Source of the DNA: Chryseobacterium indoltheticum
GTDB taxonomy: Bacteria; Bacteroidota; Bacteroidia; Flavobacteriales; Weeksellaceae
Assembly: GCF_003815915.1 (NCBI RefSeq)
Contig: NZ_CP033929.1
Span: 682,001-746,000, forward strand
Length of the DNA stretch: 64,000 bases
Direction: 5' to 3'
Shown: piece after piece, positions 35,135 to 43,471 of the stretch
Position numbering within the stretch: position 1 is the first letter of the stretch
How the letters are laid out: each line of letters begins with the position of its first letter
Notes under the pieces: generated by a model
Database searches by the model: none
What the model was told of the DNA's origin: nothing
Seen by the model: only the letters and a program-made list of their open reading frames with translations
Translations under genes and position numbers: made by a program

Positions 35135-36490
35135 ATGCAACTGTATAACACCTTAAGCGCAGAAGAAAGAGCTCAGCTTATTGATGAAGCCGGTAAGCAA
35201 CGCCTTACTTTGTCTTTCTATGCGTATGCCAAAATTGAAGATCCCAAAAAATTTCGCGACGAATTATTTATAGCCTGGAATGCACTCGATGCATTGGGTC
35301 GTATCTACGTTGCGCATGAAGGAATTAATGCTCAGATGAGTATTCCTGCAGATCAATTTGACGATTTTAAAAATACGCTGGAAGCCTATGATTTTATGAA
35401 AGGCATTCGTCTCAACGTGGCTATCGAACAAGACAACCATTCTTTCTTAAAATTAACAATTAAAGTTAGGCATAAGATTGTTGCCGATGGCCTGAATGAT
35501 GATACTTTTGATGTGACCAATAAAGGAATTCACCTTAAAGCACAAGAATTCAATAATTTGCTTGAAGACCCGAATACGATTGTCGTTGATTTTAGAAATC
35601 ACTACGAAAGTGAAGTCGGTCATTTTGAAGGCGCCATTACTCCGGATGTAGAAAACTTCAGAGAAAGTTTACCGATTATCAACGAACAGCTTCAGGATTT
35701 TAAAGAAGATAAAAATCTGCTGATGTATTGTACCGGCGGAATCCGTTGTGAAAAAGCCAGCGCTTATTTTAAACATCAGGGTTTTAAAAATGTTTTCCAA
35801 TTGGAAGGTGGAATTATTGAGTATGCACGTCAGGTAAAGGAAGATGGTGTTGAAAGTAAATTTTTAGGTAAAAACTTTGTGTTTGATCATCGGTTAGGTG
35901 AAAGAATTACCGACGATATTATTTCACAGTGTCATCAATGTGGAAAACCTTGTGATAATCATACCAATTGTGCCAATGATGCGTGCCATTTACTATTTAT
36001 ACAATGTGATGACTGTAAGACGGCAATGGAAAACTGCTGTTCAACGGAATGTTTAGAAATAACGCATTTACCTGTAGAAGAGCAAGTCGCACTAAGAAAG
36101 GGATTGCAGGTAGGAAATAAAGTTTTCAGAAAAGGAAAATCTGATGCTTTGACCTTTAAAAAATCAGGTGATTTACCCAATAAATCTTTAGCAAAAGTTG
36201 ATTCAAAAAATATTCGTCAGAAGATTGCTGTCAAAAAAGCGCTGCTCGGAAAAGCTGAACATTACTACACAAAATCAAAGATTGCCCAGTTTTTAATTGA
36301 AAATAATGAAGTTTCAGTTGGAGACAAGATTTTAATCTCTGGTCCTACAACCGGTGAACAGGAAGTTATCATTACTGAAATGCTGGTTGATGGCAGCTCT
36401 TGTGAAACAGCAAAAGCAGGAGATCAAATTACTTTTGAGCTTCCGTTCAGGGTTCGTTTGTCTGATAAAATATATAAAATTTTAGGATAG
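35135..36490 (+). CDS. trhO: tRNA uridine(34) hydroxylase TrhO (rhodanese-like), extended C-terminus
   Basis: 451 aa, about 100 residues longer than E. coli YceA/TrhO. The N-terminal domain (~15-115: LSFYAYAKIEDPKKFRDELF…GRIYVAHEGINAQMS) precedes the rhodanese domain (~140-235) with the active-site loop MYCTGGIRCEKAS. A Cys-rich segment (~268-310: CHQCGKPCDNHTNCANDACH…CDDCKTAMENCC) looks zinc-binding. The C-terminal extension (~345-450) ends with SGPTTGEQEVIITEM. It installs the 5-hydroxyl group on U34 of tRNAs with O2. The extension may be common in Bacteroidota members; its job is unknown. Confidence 0.93.
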   Translation: MQLYNTLSAEERAQLIDEAGKQRLTLSFYAYAKIEDPKKFRDELFIAWNALDALGRIYVAHEGINAQMSIPADQFDDFKNTLEAYDFMKGIRLNVAIEQDNHSFLKLTIKVRHKIVADGLNDDTFDVTNKGIHLKAQEFNNLLEDPNTIVVDFRNHYESEVGHFEGAITPDVENFRESLPIINEQLQDFKEDKNLLMYCTGGIRCEKASAYFKHQGFKNVFQLEGGIIEYARQVKEDGVESKFLGKNFVFDHRLGERITDDIISQCHQCGKPCDNHTNCANDACHLLFIQCDDCKTAMENCCSTECLEITHLPVEEQVALRKGLQVGNKVFRKGKSDALTFKKSGDLPNKSLAKVDSKNIRQKIAVKKALLGKAEHYYTKSKIAQFLIENNEVSVGDKILISGPTTGEQEVIITEMLVDGSSCETAKAGDQITFELPFRVRLSDKIYKILG

Positions 36491-36514
36491 AATTCCTCTG
36501 GTTTATAATAATAT

Positions 36515-36548
36515 AAAGTTTGCGCTCCGTAGGAGTGCAAACTTTTTT
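36515..36548 (+). terminator. Rho-independent terminator of trhO built on a GCGCTCCGTAGGAG repeat
   Basis: A 14-bp hairpin (AAAGTTTGCGCTCC, GTA loop, GGAGTGCAAACTTT) is followed by T3 and then G. The tip resembles a second small palindrome GGCGCT…AGCGCT at 36619-36637, with the same CGCTCCGTAG wording. The motif seems to be a dispersed palindrome recruited as terminator. Confidence 0.8.
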
Positions 36549-36672
36549 GTTGAATTAAATGTTGTTTGAAAACGCTGTAGGATTTTTATCTGTGTAGATA
36601 AATACTGCAACAAAATTTGGCGCTCCGTAGAAGCGCTATCTCTAAAATGGCTTTGTATAAAGCTATTTTTTA

Positions 36673-36680
36673 TAAATTTG
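36673..36680 (+). promoter_or_regulatory. -7 element (TAAATTTG) almost touching the start codon of the folate gene
   Basis: TAAATTTG ends 3 nt before the ATG at 36684. A TTG at 36653-36655 stands 17 nt upstream. If used, the message would be leaderless or nearly so. Confidence 0.45.
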
Positions 36681-36683
36681 AGA

Positions 36684-37259
36684 ATGAAAAAATCAGAAAT
36701 CAGAAAAATATATCTCGAAAAAAGAAAAAATCTGTCACAAGATGAGGTTTTCCTTTTGTCTGAAAGAATTTTTGAAAATTTCATCAATTTTTTTAAACCG
36801 GTTTCCAACCAGAAAGTCCATATTTTCATTCCGATTGAAAAGTTTAAAGAAATAAACACCCAGATTTTTATTGATTATTTTCTCAGCAGAAACATAAAAG
36901 TTTTTGTTCCTAAAATTGTCGATACAAAATTAATTTCTGTTGAAATTTTCTCCGACACGCAATTTGAAACCAATAATTGGGGGATTTCAGAGCCTGTTTC
37001 AAATGAAGATTCGGAAGTGCTAGATTTTGATTTTGTGATTACTCCTTTGCTTTATTGTGATTTTAAAGGGAATAGAGTAGGATATGGAAAAGGTTTTTAT
37101 GATCAGTTCTTTGAAAATATTTCAAAAAATTCAAAAAAAATCGGAGTTAATTATTTTAACCCCGATGATATAATTGATGATGTCTGGGAAAATGATATCC
37201 CTTTAGACTATCTTGTGACAGGTACTGATGTGCTGTCTTTTTCTGTTAAATCAGAATAG
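36684..37259 (+). CDS. 5-formyltetrahydrofolate cyclo-ligase
   Basis: 191 aa from the ATG at 36684; a TTG two codons upstream is part of the -7 element. The Lys-rich N-terminus (MKKSEIRKIYLEKRKNLS) and the substrate/ATP motif FKGNRVGYGKGFYDQFF (~132-148) define the family, which converts 5-formyl-THF to 5,10-methenyl-THF using ATP. The 3' end overlaps the convergent lipoprotein gene by 52 nt. Confidence 0.92.
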   Translation: MKKSEIRKIYLEKRKNLSQDEVFLLSERIFENFINFFKPVSNQKVHIFIPIEKFKEINTQIFIDYFLSRNIKVFVPKIVDTKLISVEIFSDTQFETNNWGISEPVSNEDSEVLDFDFVITPLLYCDFKGNRVGYGKGFYDQFFENISKNSKKIGVNYFNPDDIIDDVWENDIPLDYLVTGTDVLSFSVKSE

Positions 37260-37789
37260 AATTTAATAAAGTAAAACTTAAATTCTTTATTTTTTTCTGT
37301 CGCTTTAGAGACAAGCGTATATTGTGCACTTCTTTCGAAATTTCCGATCGATTTATTTTTATCACCAATATATTCCACACTAAACTTTGCAAAATCTAAG
37401 GTGTCTTTATCATTAATTTTCTTAAAAACATTAATGTTGCTCACTTTCACCTTTTTTACTTTAAGGCTTTCAAGTTCTTTAAACAGCCCGTGAAAAGTAG
37501 TAGAATCAGATTTTTGAAAATATTTTTCAATTTTTGAGTAAATAGCAGTGTCTATTTCTGTCTTTTTATTTCCGGAAAGGTAAAGCGTAGACAGATCAAG
37601 CACGTCCTGTACTTTTTGCAGAGTAATAGAATTAATCGCTTGCGTGCTGTCCATCGGGACATTGATATTGTTTGTGTTTCTTAATTTTTCAAGATCGCTT
37701 ATATTGTTGTGTTCTTCTTTTTTTGTGCAGGCGGTCATAATCACGCCAAGAAGTATCGTTAAAAACAAAAAGTTATTTATTGTTTTCAT
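37208..37789 (-). CDS. Lipoprotein of unknown function
   Basis: 193 aa. The signal peptide ends GVIMTAC (lipidated Cys 21) followed by TKKEEHNN. The rest is mixed helix/strand (KYFQKSDSTTFHGLFKELESLKVKKVKVSNINVFKKI) with no motif I recognise. The start lies 17 nt inside the end of the upstream gene (37773-38939), so the pair is coupled. The 3' end overlaps the convergent folate-enzyme gene by 52 nt. Confidence 0.7.
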   Translation of the reverse strand: MKTINNFLFLTILLGVIMTACTKKEEHNNISDLEKLRNTNNINVPMDSTQAINSITLQKVQDVLDLSTLYLSGNKKTEIDTAIYSKIEKYFQKSDSTTFHGLFKELESLKVKKVKVSNINVFKKINDKDTLDFAKFSVEYIGDKNKSIGNFERSAQYTLVSKATEKNKEFKFYFIKFYSDLTEKDSTSVPVTR

Positions 37790-38939
37790 GGTTTGAGATT
37801 TTAAATTTGATAGATACTATTTTTCCTTTATCTTTTTTCATTTCGATTACGTTCAGGTTCTTTAGTGAAGTGGTAGGTGTCGTTACCAAAGTAATATAAT
37901 CCTGCTTATCTAAAGTTTCAAGGCCGTAGATGTCACTGTCATAAACCTGCGTTATTGTAGCCATATTGCTGATCAGATTTTCCAGCTGCTTTCTTTTCTG
38001 CTTGATGAGCTGTTCAGAGTTTTCTCCGTTAATATCTTTTATAGAGAAATAATAAAGCGCCATTTTATAATCATCAGGCTTGAGCTCTATTGTTTCATTT
38101 TCAGGAGCATTCTCTAGATTTCTGTTGACCTCAAGATCTTCATAAACCGTAGAGCTGATCTGCATTTTCAGCGTTTTGTCTTTTGTAGGATATCTGAAAC
38201 ATTCACCTGGTTTTATTCTGTATAAAATTGGAGATTCATTTTCTTTGATTACTTTAATCTCAATATCACGCTGAACGTTTAGATTTCTGTCGGCATCTGT
38301 AAAGCAATACACATAAGTTTTTTGAAAAATTTCATCTTTAAAACCCAAAAGGCCTAATAAAGTTACAAAAACCAATGTTGCAGCAATCCATGCAGTCCTT
38401 TGATGGTTCTTTTTTAAAGGCTTTATTTCTGATCTTTCAGCAATTTCAGAAATAGGTTGTTTTTTTTCAATTGTCTGATTTTCAATATTGTTTTTTTGTA
38501 AAACAGTGTTTTCTTCACTGTTAAACTCCATCTTTTTAGGTTCGGATTCGGTTTTAGGTAAGTTTAATGCGCTCGAAACTGTTTTTTCTAATTCTTTCAG
38601 TTCTTCATCACTCAGATCCTTTTCATCACTTAGTAATTCTCCGGCAAAAAGATGTTTCTTCTTAAAATCGTACCAAGAGTCGTAACCTGCATAAATACTC
38701 AATAAATTGAGCATATCGATACGAGGTAATTTTGATACAGGAGATGATTTAAAATAAGTGTAAAAAGATTTTTCACTGATGTTCCCTTTGGCTTTTTTCC
38801 TAAGGTCTTCCTGAAAATAGATGATATCAATACCCTTCCACTTAGATATTTCATCATAAGAAGGGGTGTATTCTTTCAAATATTGAGCTTGAACGTCCTT
38901 TTTGAGCTGCTCAAAATGTAAGAGGTCTAAATCTGTCAC
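37773..38939 (-). CDS. Single-pass membrane protein with N-terminal cytoplasmic adaptor-like domain
   Basis: 388 aa. Residues ~1-105 form a cytoplasmic helical domain with the motif SEKSFYTYFK…KLPRIDMLNLLSIYAGYDSWYDFKKKH, which I have seen in other Bacteroidota membrane proteins but cannot name securely. A charged linker (~110-185) precedes one transmembrane segment (TAWIAATLVFVTLLGLLGF, ~184-202). A periplasmic beta-rich region follows (~215-385). The layout resembles a trans-membrane signalling or anti-sigma-like protein. It is followed by, and overlaps, a lipoprotein gene that could be its partner. Confidence 0.7.
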   Translation of the reverse strand: MTDLDLLHFEQLKKDVQAQYLKEYTPSYDEISKWKGIDIIYFQEDLRKKAKGNISEKSFYTYFKSSPVSKLPRIDMLNLLSIYAGYDSWYDFKKKHLFAGELLSDEKDLSDEELKELEKTVSSALNLPKTESEPKKMEFNSEENTVLQKNNIENQTIEKKQPISEIAERSEIKPLKKNHQRTAWIAATLVFVTLLGLLGFKDEIFQKTYVYCFTDADRNLNVQRDIEIKVIKENESPILYRIKPGECFRYPTKDKTLKMQISSTVYEDLEVNRNLENAPENETIELKPDDYKMALYYFSIKDINGENSEQLIKQKRKQLENLISNMATITQVYDSDIYGLETLDKQDYITLVTTPTTSLKNLNVIEMKKDKGKIVSIKFKISNHENNK

Positions 38940-39045
38940 TTTATAAAAAAGTAGTTAAATTGTTGATTATCAGTTTTGTTTATTTGTAAAACGATTTTAC
39001 AAAGTTATTACAATTATTTTTCATAAACAAATTTTATATCTGCTA

Positions 39046-39053
39046 TACCTTTG
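39046..39053 (+). promoter_or_regulatory. -7 promoter element (TACCTTTG) of the small lipoprotein gene
   Basis: Exact TAnnTTTG match about 70 nt before the ATG at 39124, leaving an AT-rich leader. Confidence 0.5.
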
Positions 39054-39123
39054 TCTTGTTCAAATAACCGAACAGAGAAAAAGATTTAAAAAACAATATT
39101 AACAAAATTAAATTTAATTTATT

Positions 39124-39351
39124 ATGAAAAAGTCATTATTCGTAGCTGCAATCGCTGCTATCTCTTTAGTTGCTTGTAAGAAAGGTGAAGCTACAACTGG
39201 TACTAACGATTCTATCGAAGCTAACGCTGATTCAACTCAGAACGCTATCGATTCTACAGCTAACGTTGCTGTTGATTCTACTAAAGCTGTTGCTGATATG
39301 AAGAAAGATAGCGTTGAAGCTAAGTCTGATTCAGCTAAAGTTAAGAAATAA
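39124..39351 (+). CDS. Small Ser/Asp/Ala/Lys-rich lipoprotein
   Basis: 75 aa. The signal peptide ends ISLVAC (Cys 18, then KKGE). The mature part is a low-complexity series of DST/DS units (NDSIEANADSTQNAIDSTANVAVDSTKAVADMKKDS…) ending KVKK. It could form a short helix or an extended tether, loosely reminiscent of the Lpp-type lipoproteins, but no homology is claimed. Uniform codon choice (GCT, AAA, TCT/TCA) and a strong terminator suggest high expression. Monocistronic. Confidence 0.85.
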   Translation: MKKSLFVAAIAAISLVACKKGEATTGTNDSIEANADSTQNAIDSTANVAVDSTKAVADMKKDSVEAKSDSAKVKK

Positions 39352-39375
39352 TTCTAGCTACTGCTACAATAAAAG

Positions 39376-39407
39376 AACCGTTTCGCTTAGCGAGACGGTT
39401 TTTTTAT
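39376..39407 (+). terminator. Terminator of the small lipoprotein gene
   Basis: AACCGTTTCGC…GCGAGACGGTT stem (39376-39400) followed by seven T. Confidence 0.92.
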
Positions 39408-39417
39408 GTCTTATCGT

Positions 39418-40185
39418 TTAAGATTTCTTTTGTCTTAAAGCTTCATAGCAGGTAATGGCTACGGCATTACTCAAATTCAATGAGTCAATACTTCCTGTCA
39501 TTGGTATTAATGTATTCTCACCTTTATCAAACCAGAATTTACTCAATCCCGAATGTTCGGTGCCAAATAAAACTGCTGAACGCTTTTTGAAATCTCGCTC
39601 AAACATATCTTTTGAAGTCTCATCCATTATGGTTGTATAGATGTTGAAGCTGTTTTTCTGTAAAAATTCGTAGACCTCATTGTTGTCAGCCTGAAAAACG
39701 TCCATTCCAAAAAGACAACCTACACTTGACCGGATTACATTTGGATTGTAAAAATCTGTTTTTCCGTCAGCAACAATCAAGGCATCAATTCCGAAAGCTT
39801 CACAGCTTCTTAAAATCGCACCCAGGTTTCCGGGTTTTTCAACGCCTTCCACAATAATTATGGTTGAGTTTTCTTTTGGTTTAAAGCTATTAAGAGGAGC
39901 TTCTTTGGTTTTATAGATTCCGATGATCCCTTCTGAACTCCCACGATACGCAATTTTCTCATAAACCTTATCATTGACAAAGTGAATTTTTTCTTGAGGA
40001 GTCTTTCCTTTGAAAATATTTTCGCAGATAAAAAATTCTACGGCTTCAAAATGATACTGCTGAGCTCTTTCGTTTTCCTGTTGCCCTTCTACCACAAAAA
40101 CTCCCGATTTTTTACGAAAGCGGTTGTCTGTAAGGAGTTTGGTAATGTGTTTTATCTTTTCGTTCTGGAAACTTTCGATGATCAT
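39418..40185 (-). CDS. SpoU/TrmH-family RNA 2'-O-methyltransferase
   Basis: 255 aa. The three SPOUT motifs are present: VEGVEKPGNLGAILRSCEAFG (motif 1, ~111-131), VLFGTEHSGLS (motif 2, ~200-210), and IPMTGSIDSLNLSNAVAITCYEALRQ (motif 3, ~226-251). The N-terminal substrate-binding part begins MIIESFQNEKIKHITKLL. It methylates a ribose in rRNA or tRNA; the target cannot be told from sequence. Confidence 0.93.
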   Translation of the reverse strand: MIIESFQNEKIKHITKLLTDNRFRKKSGVFVVEGQQENERAQQYHFEAVEFFICENIFKGKTPQEKIHFVNDKVYEKIAYRGSSEGIIGIYKTKEAPLNSFKPKENSTIIIVEGVEKPGNLGAILRSCEAFGIDALIVADGKTDFYNPNVIRSSVGCLFGMDVFQADNNEVYEFLQKNSFNIYTTIMDETSKDMFERDFKKRSAVLFGTEHSGLSKFWFDKGENTLIPMTGSIDSLNLSNAVAITCYEALRQKKS

Positions 40186-40241
40186 AAGTGGTAAATGATT
40201 GATAATTGATGCAAAAATAATTTTTAAAAATCATTTATCAA

Positions 40242-41735
40242 TTATAAATCATTATTTATACCATTGATCAAGCTTTGTGGAAGCTCTTTCTTATTTTTAA
40301 TTCCTAGAGATTTTAGTTTCTGGGTCTGAGCAATCAGATTGTCATTTCCGGTAGAAAGCTGCTTGAAAGCATCCGTGTAAACATTTTTTGCTTGGTCTAA
40401 ATTTTTTCCAACCTTTTCAAGATTTTCTACAAAGCCGGCAAATTTATCATATAATTTAGCACCGCGATCGGCAATTTCCATAGAATTTCGGTTCTGATAT
40501 TCTCTTTTCCAAAGATCGGCGATCAATTTTAAAGAAGTGATCAGGTTGCTCGGGTTTAAAAGTAAAATTCTCTTTTCGTAAGCAAAATTCCAAAGGTTTT
40601 GATCGGCTTGCATTGCAGAAATATAAGCGGGTTCACTTGGGATAAACATCATGACAAAGTCGAGCGATTTCCCGTAATCATCGTACGCTTTTTGGCTTAA
40701 TTGGCTGATGTGGGTTTTTATGGATGATAAATGCTGATTGACTTTTATTTCATAAATATCAGCATCTGTTTCGTCAACCAACTCAGTAAAAGCGGTCAAA
40801 GAAACTTTAGAGTCAATGATTACATTTCTTTCGTCAGGATATTTTACAACTGCGTCCGGACGCATTTTTTTGCCCGAAAATTCTGAAAATAAAGCTTTGT
40901 TATCTTCGTCTCTGAGCTCGTGCTCCAGAAAATACTCTCTTCCTTTTACCAATCCCGATTTTTCCAGAATACTTTCCAGGATCATTTCGCCCCAATTTCC
41001 CTGAGTTTTGCTTTCTCCTTTCAGGGCTTTGGTGAGTTTTTTAGCATCTTCGGAAATCTGTTGGTTGAGCAGAGCAAGTTCTTTTACTTTTTCAGCAAGG
41101 GAAAAACGTTCTTTGTTTTCCTTTTCGTAAGCTTCATTGACTTTATTTTTTAGATCATTGATTTTCTCCTGAAAAGGTTCAAGAATATTTTTTAGATTAT
41201 TTTGATTAACGGTTGTGAATTTTTCTGTTTTTTCTTCTAAAATCTTGTTGGCCAAATTTTCAAACTGAAGTTTCCCTTCTTCCTGAATTTTTTTAATTTC
41301 TTCTTTCTGTGTTTCTAAGGAATGATGTAAACCCTCATTTTGAGCAGTTAGTTCTGAGTTTTTAGCATATAAATTCTGTTTTTCATTCAGTATCAATTCA
41401 ATTTGAGTATTTTGCTTTTGATTTAAAAGTTTTTGCTCATCAAACTGAGTCTGAAGAAAAGTGTTTTCTGCTGAAATTTTGGAGAATTCATTTTTAAGAT
41501 CATTTAATAGGTCAGACTGCTGAAGATTAAAATCTTTTTCATTCTTAATCGCTTGATCTAAATCCTGAATTTTCAGATTTAAGTTCTCTAAATCTGCTTT
41601 CGTTTTAATATTTAAATAATTGAGTTCATCATAAGAACTTCTTAAAACCATAGACGACTTCAAAATAAAATAAATAAGAACTGCGCCAATAATAGCTCCG
41701 GCAAAACATCCAATGATCAGGTAAGTGATTTCCAT
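40242..41735 (-). CDS. rmuC: RmuC-family DNA recombination protein
   Basis: 497 aa. The N-terminal transmembrane anchor (~3-24) is followed by a long coiled coil (~30-215, repeated Gln/Glu/Lys/Leu). The RmuC domain (~225-440) includes GNWGEMILESILEKSGLVKGREYFLEHE, MRPDAVVKYPDERNVIIDSKVSLTAF and FVMMFIPSEPAYISAM. The domain has a restriction-nuclease-like fold and limits inversions at short inverted repeats. Monocistronic. Confidence 0.94.
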   Translation of the reverse strand: MEITYLIIGCFAGAIIGAVLIYFILKSSMVLRSSYDELNYLNIKTKADLENLNLKIQDLDQAIKNEKDFNLQQSDLLNDLKNEFSKISAENTFLQTQFDEQKLLNQKQNTQIELILNEKQNLYAKNSELTAQNEGLHHSLETQKEEIKKIQEEGKLQFENLANKILEEKTEKFTTVNQNNLKNILEPFQEKINDLKNKVNEAYEKENKERFSLAEKVKELALLNQQISEDAKKLTKALKGESKTQGNWGEMILESILEKSGLVKGREYFLEHELRDEDNKALFSEFSGKKMRPDAVVKYPDERNVIIDSKVSLTAFTELVDETDADIYEIKVNQHLSSIKTHISQLSQKAYDDYGKSLDFVMMFIPSEPAYISAMQADQNLWNFAYEKRILLLNPSNLITSLKLIADLWKREYQNRNSMEIADRGAKLYDKFAGFVENLEKVGKNLDQAKNVYTDAFKQLSTGNDNLIAQTQKLKSLGIKNKKELPQSLINGINNDL

Positions 41736-41815
41736 TTCTCAAAATTACGAAACAAAAAATTATTTTGCGGTTTGAGGAACTTAATTTAATTTTTTAGAAC
41801 ATTAAGAATTGATAA

Positions 41816-41849
41816 ATGCAAAAAAGCCTCATAATTATTACGAGGCTTT
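41816..41849 (-). terminator. Terminator of the GG-leader peptide gene
   Basis: AAAGCCTC (41823-41830) and GAGGCTTT (41842-41849) form the stem. The A-run to the left is the T-tract when read on the minus strand. Confidence 0.85.
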
Positions 41850-41881
41850 ATTATTTTGTAGATTTTCTGAAATTTTAATTT

Positions 41882-42103
41882 TTAAACTGGTTCTAAAACG
41901 GGTTCGTTATTACAAAAACCGGTATTTGCGATACACTTTCCATTCTCTGCGCAAATATAATCTGTCATGGAAATAGTTCCATCAGGGCACATAATTAGGG
42001 CTTCCCCACTACAATTACAGATTAAAGCTGGCTGAAGGTCGTTCCCTCCTTTGATCTCTTTTAGTGCTTTTCTTGAAAGCTTTGTTGAATTCATGTTTTT
42101 CAT
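41882..42103 (-). CDS. GG-leader, six-Cys bacteriocin-like small peptide
   Basis: 73 aa. The leader MKNMNSTKLSRKALKEIKGG ends in the double-Gly motif cleaved by C39-peptidase exporters (predicted cut after residue 20). The mature 53 residues contain six Cys (ICNC, MC, IC, KC, FC) and little charge, ending NEPVLEPV. The 'KLSRKxLKxIxGG' leader is common to small bacteriocin-like peptides of Chryseobacterium. No modification enzyme, immunity gene or exporter is adjacent, so any processing must be done by proteins encoded elsewhere. Own terminator downstream. Confidence 0.8.
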   Translation of the reverse strand: MKNMNSTKLSRKALKEIKGGNDLQPALICNCSGEALIMCPDGTISMTDYICAENGKCIANTGFCNNEPVLEPV

Positions 42104-42198
42104 AGAATAAGTTTTAATGATTTGATAATAAGCTAATTTAATGAATTAATATTTAATACTCAATTCTAATTTAAGTACAAATACAGCTTTTATTAGTA

Positions 42199-43377
42199 TT
42201 AATCTTTTATTCTTAAAAACTCCTTCGCCAGCTCGATCATTTTCGGATCACCGGTGTATTTTCCGTGTTCATCAGATAGTTTCACAGTCGGAATCCATTC
42301 TTTATTTAAAGATTGAACGCCAATAAGTTTCATTACGATATTCATTGGTTTTAAACCGACATCATTAGTAAGATTAGTTCCGATTCCAAAAGAAACCCCA
42401 ATTTTTCCTTTACAGTAATTGGTGATTTCTTCTACTTTTTCGAGATTTAAGCCGTCAGAAAAAATAATGTACTTAAATAATGGATTAATTGAATGACGCT
42501 GATAATGAGCTATCGTCTTATCGGCAAATTCTAACGGATCGCCGCTGTCATGACGAACTCCGTCGAAAAGTTTTGCGAATTTTTTATCAAATTGCTGGAA
42601 GAAAACATCAGTTGTATAAGTGTCTGAAAGAGCGACTCCCAAATCACCACGATAAACATCAACCCAATGTTCAAGCGCTAATTCGTTGGCCATTTTAAAA
42701 CCAAATTCGGCTCCGTGGAACATAAACCATTCATGGGCGTGGGTTCCAATTGGTTTTACACCATATTTCATTGCAAAATGTACATTGGAGCTTCCTATAA
42801 ATGTAGATTCTTTTTTCTGGGTTAAAGCTTCCATCACCAGGTTTTGTACTTTATAGGAATGTCTTCTTCTTGTACCAAATTCGGCAAATGTTACGCCTAA
42901 TTTATTTAATGAATCTGCTTTCTCTAATGTTTTGGCCATTACAATTTCGTTTGAATCTCTTTCCATGTGATTCATTTCGTAATGCAACTCGCTGATTAAA
43001 GCCAATAATGGAACTTCCCAAAGAATCGTGCGATACCAAAGTCCTTCAACGGTTACCGACAAATCGTTGCCTGTTTGCAGAATTTTTACTTCAGACGGAT
43101 CATAATGGTAGCCTTCAAGAAAATCTAAATAAGGAAGATCTAGATAAGGACAGGTTTTTGCCAGAAATTTTTTCTCGTCTTTAGTAAGTTTCAGTTCGGC
43201 CATTTTATTGACGATTTCTCTTAAAGCATGATCAAAGCCTTCAGGAAAATGATGTTTCCCACGATTGATAAATTGGTACTTTACAGTTTGACTTGGGAAA
43301 AGTTTTACCACGGCATTTTGCATGGTGATTTTATAGAAATCGTTGTCGAGAATGGAGTTAAAAGTCATATTTTGCAT
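42199..43377 (-). CDS. pncB: Nicotinate phosphoribosyltransferase
   Basis: 392 aa from the ATG at 43377 (43368 is equally possible); a GTG at 43395 coincides with the -7 element (complement of 43395-43402, TAAATTTG) and is rejected. LDNDFYKITMQNAVVKLFP at the N-terminus, FAEFGTRRRHSYKVQNLVMEA (~165-185), the His region GTHAHEWFMFHGAEFG and GVRHDSGDPLEFADKTI are family signatures. It makes nicotinate mononucleotide from nicotinate and PRPP in NAD salvage. The autophosphorylated His is expected in GTHAHEW. Confidence 0.95.
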   Translation of the reverse strand: MQNMTFNSILDNDFYKITMQNAVVKLFPSQTVKYQFINRGKHHFPEGFDHALREIVNKMAELKLTKDEKKFLAKTCPYLDLPYLDFLEGYHYDPSEVKILQTGNDLSVTVEGLWYRTILWEVPLLALISELHYEMNHMERDSNEIVMAKTLEKADSLNKLGVTFAEFGTRRRHSYKVQNLVMEALTQKKESTFIGSSNVHFAMKYGVKPIGTHAHEWFMFHGAEFGFKMANELALEHWVDVYRGDLGVALSDTYTTDVFFQQFDKKFAKLFDGVRHDSGDPLEFADKTIAHYQRHSINPLFKYIIFSDGLNLEKVEEITNYCKGKIGVSFGIGTNLTNDVGLKPMNIVMKLIGVQSLNKEWIPTVKLSDEHGKYTGDPKMIELAKEFLRIKD

Positions 43378-43412
43378 ATTGTGTAATTTTAACACAAATT
43401 TAGTTTATTTAA

Positions 43413-43447
43413 AATAAAAATCGTCTAAATGTAAGACGATTTTTTAA
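43413..43447 (-). terminator. Terminator of the Dps-type gene
   Basis: AAAAATCGTCT…AGACGATTTTT perfect stem with a 7-nt loop, 25 nt after the stop of the minus-strand gene at 43472. Confidence 0.88.
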
Positions 43448-43471
43448 TATTGTAATGATTTTGTCTGGTTT

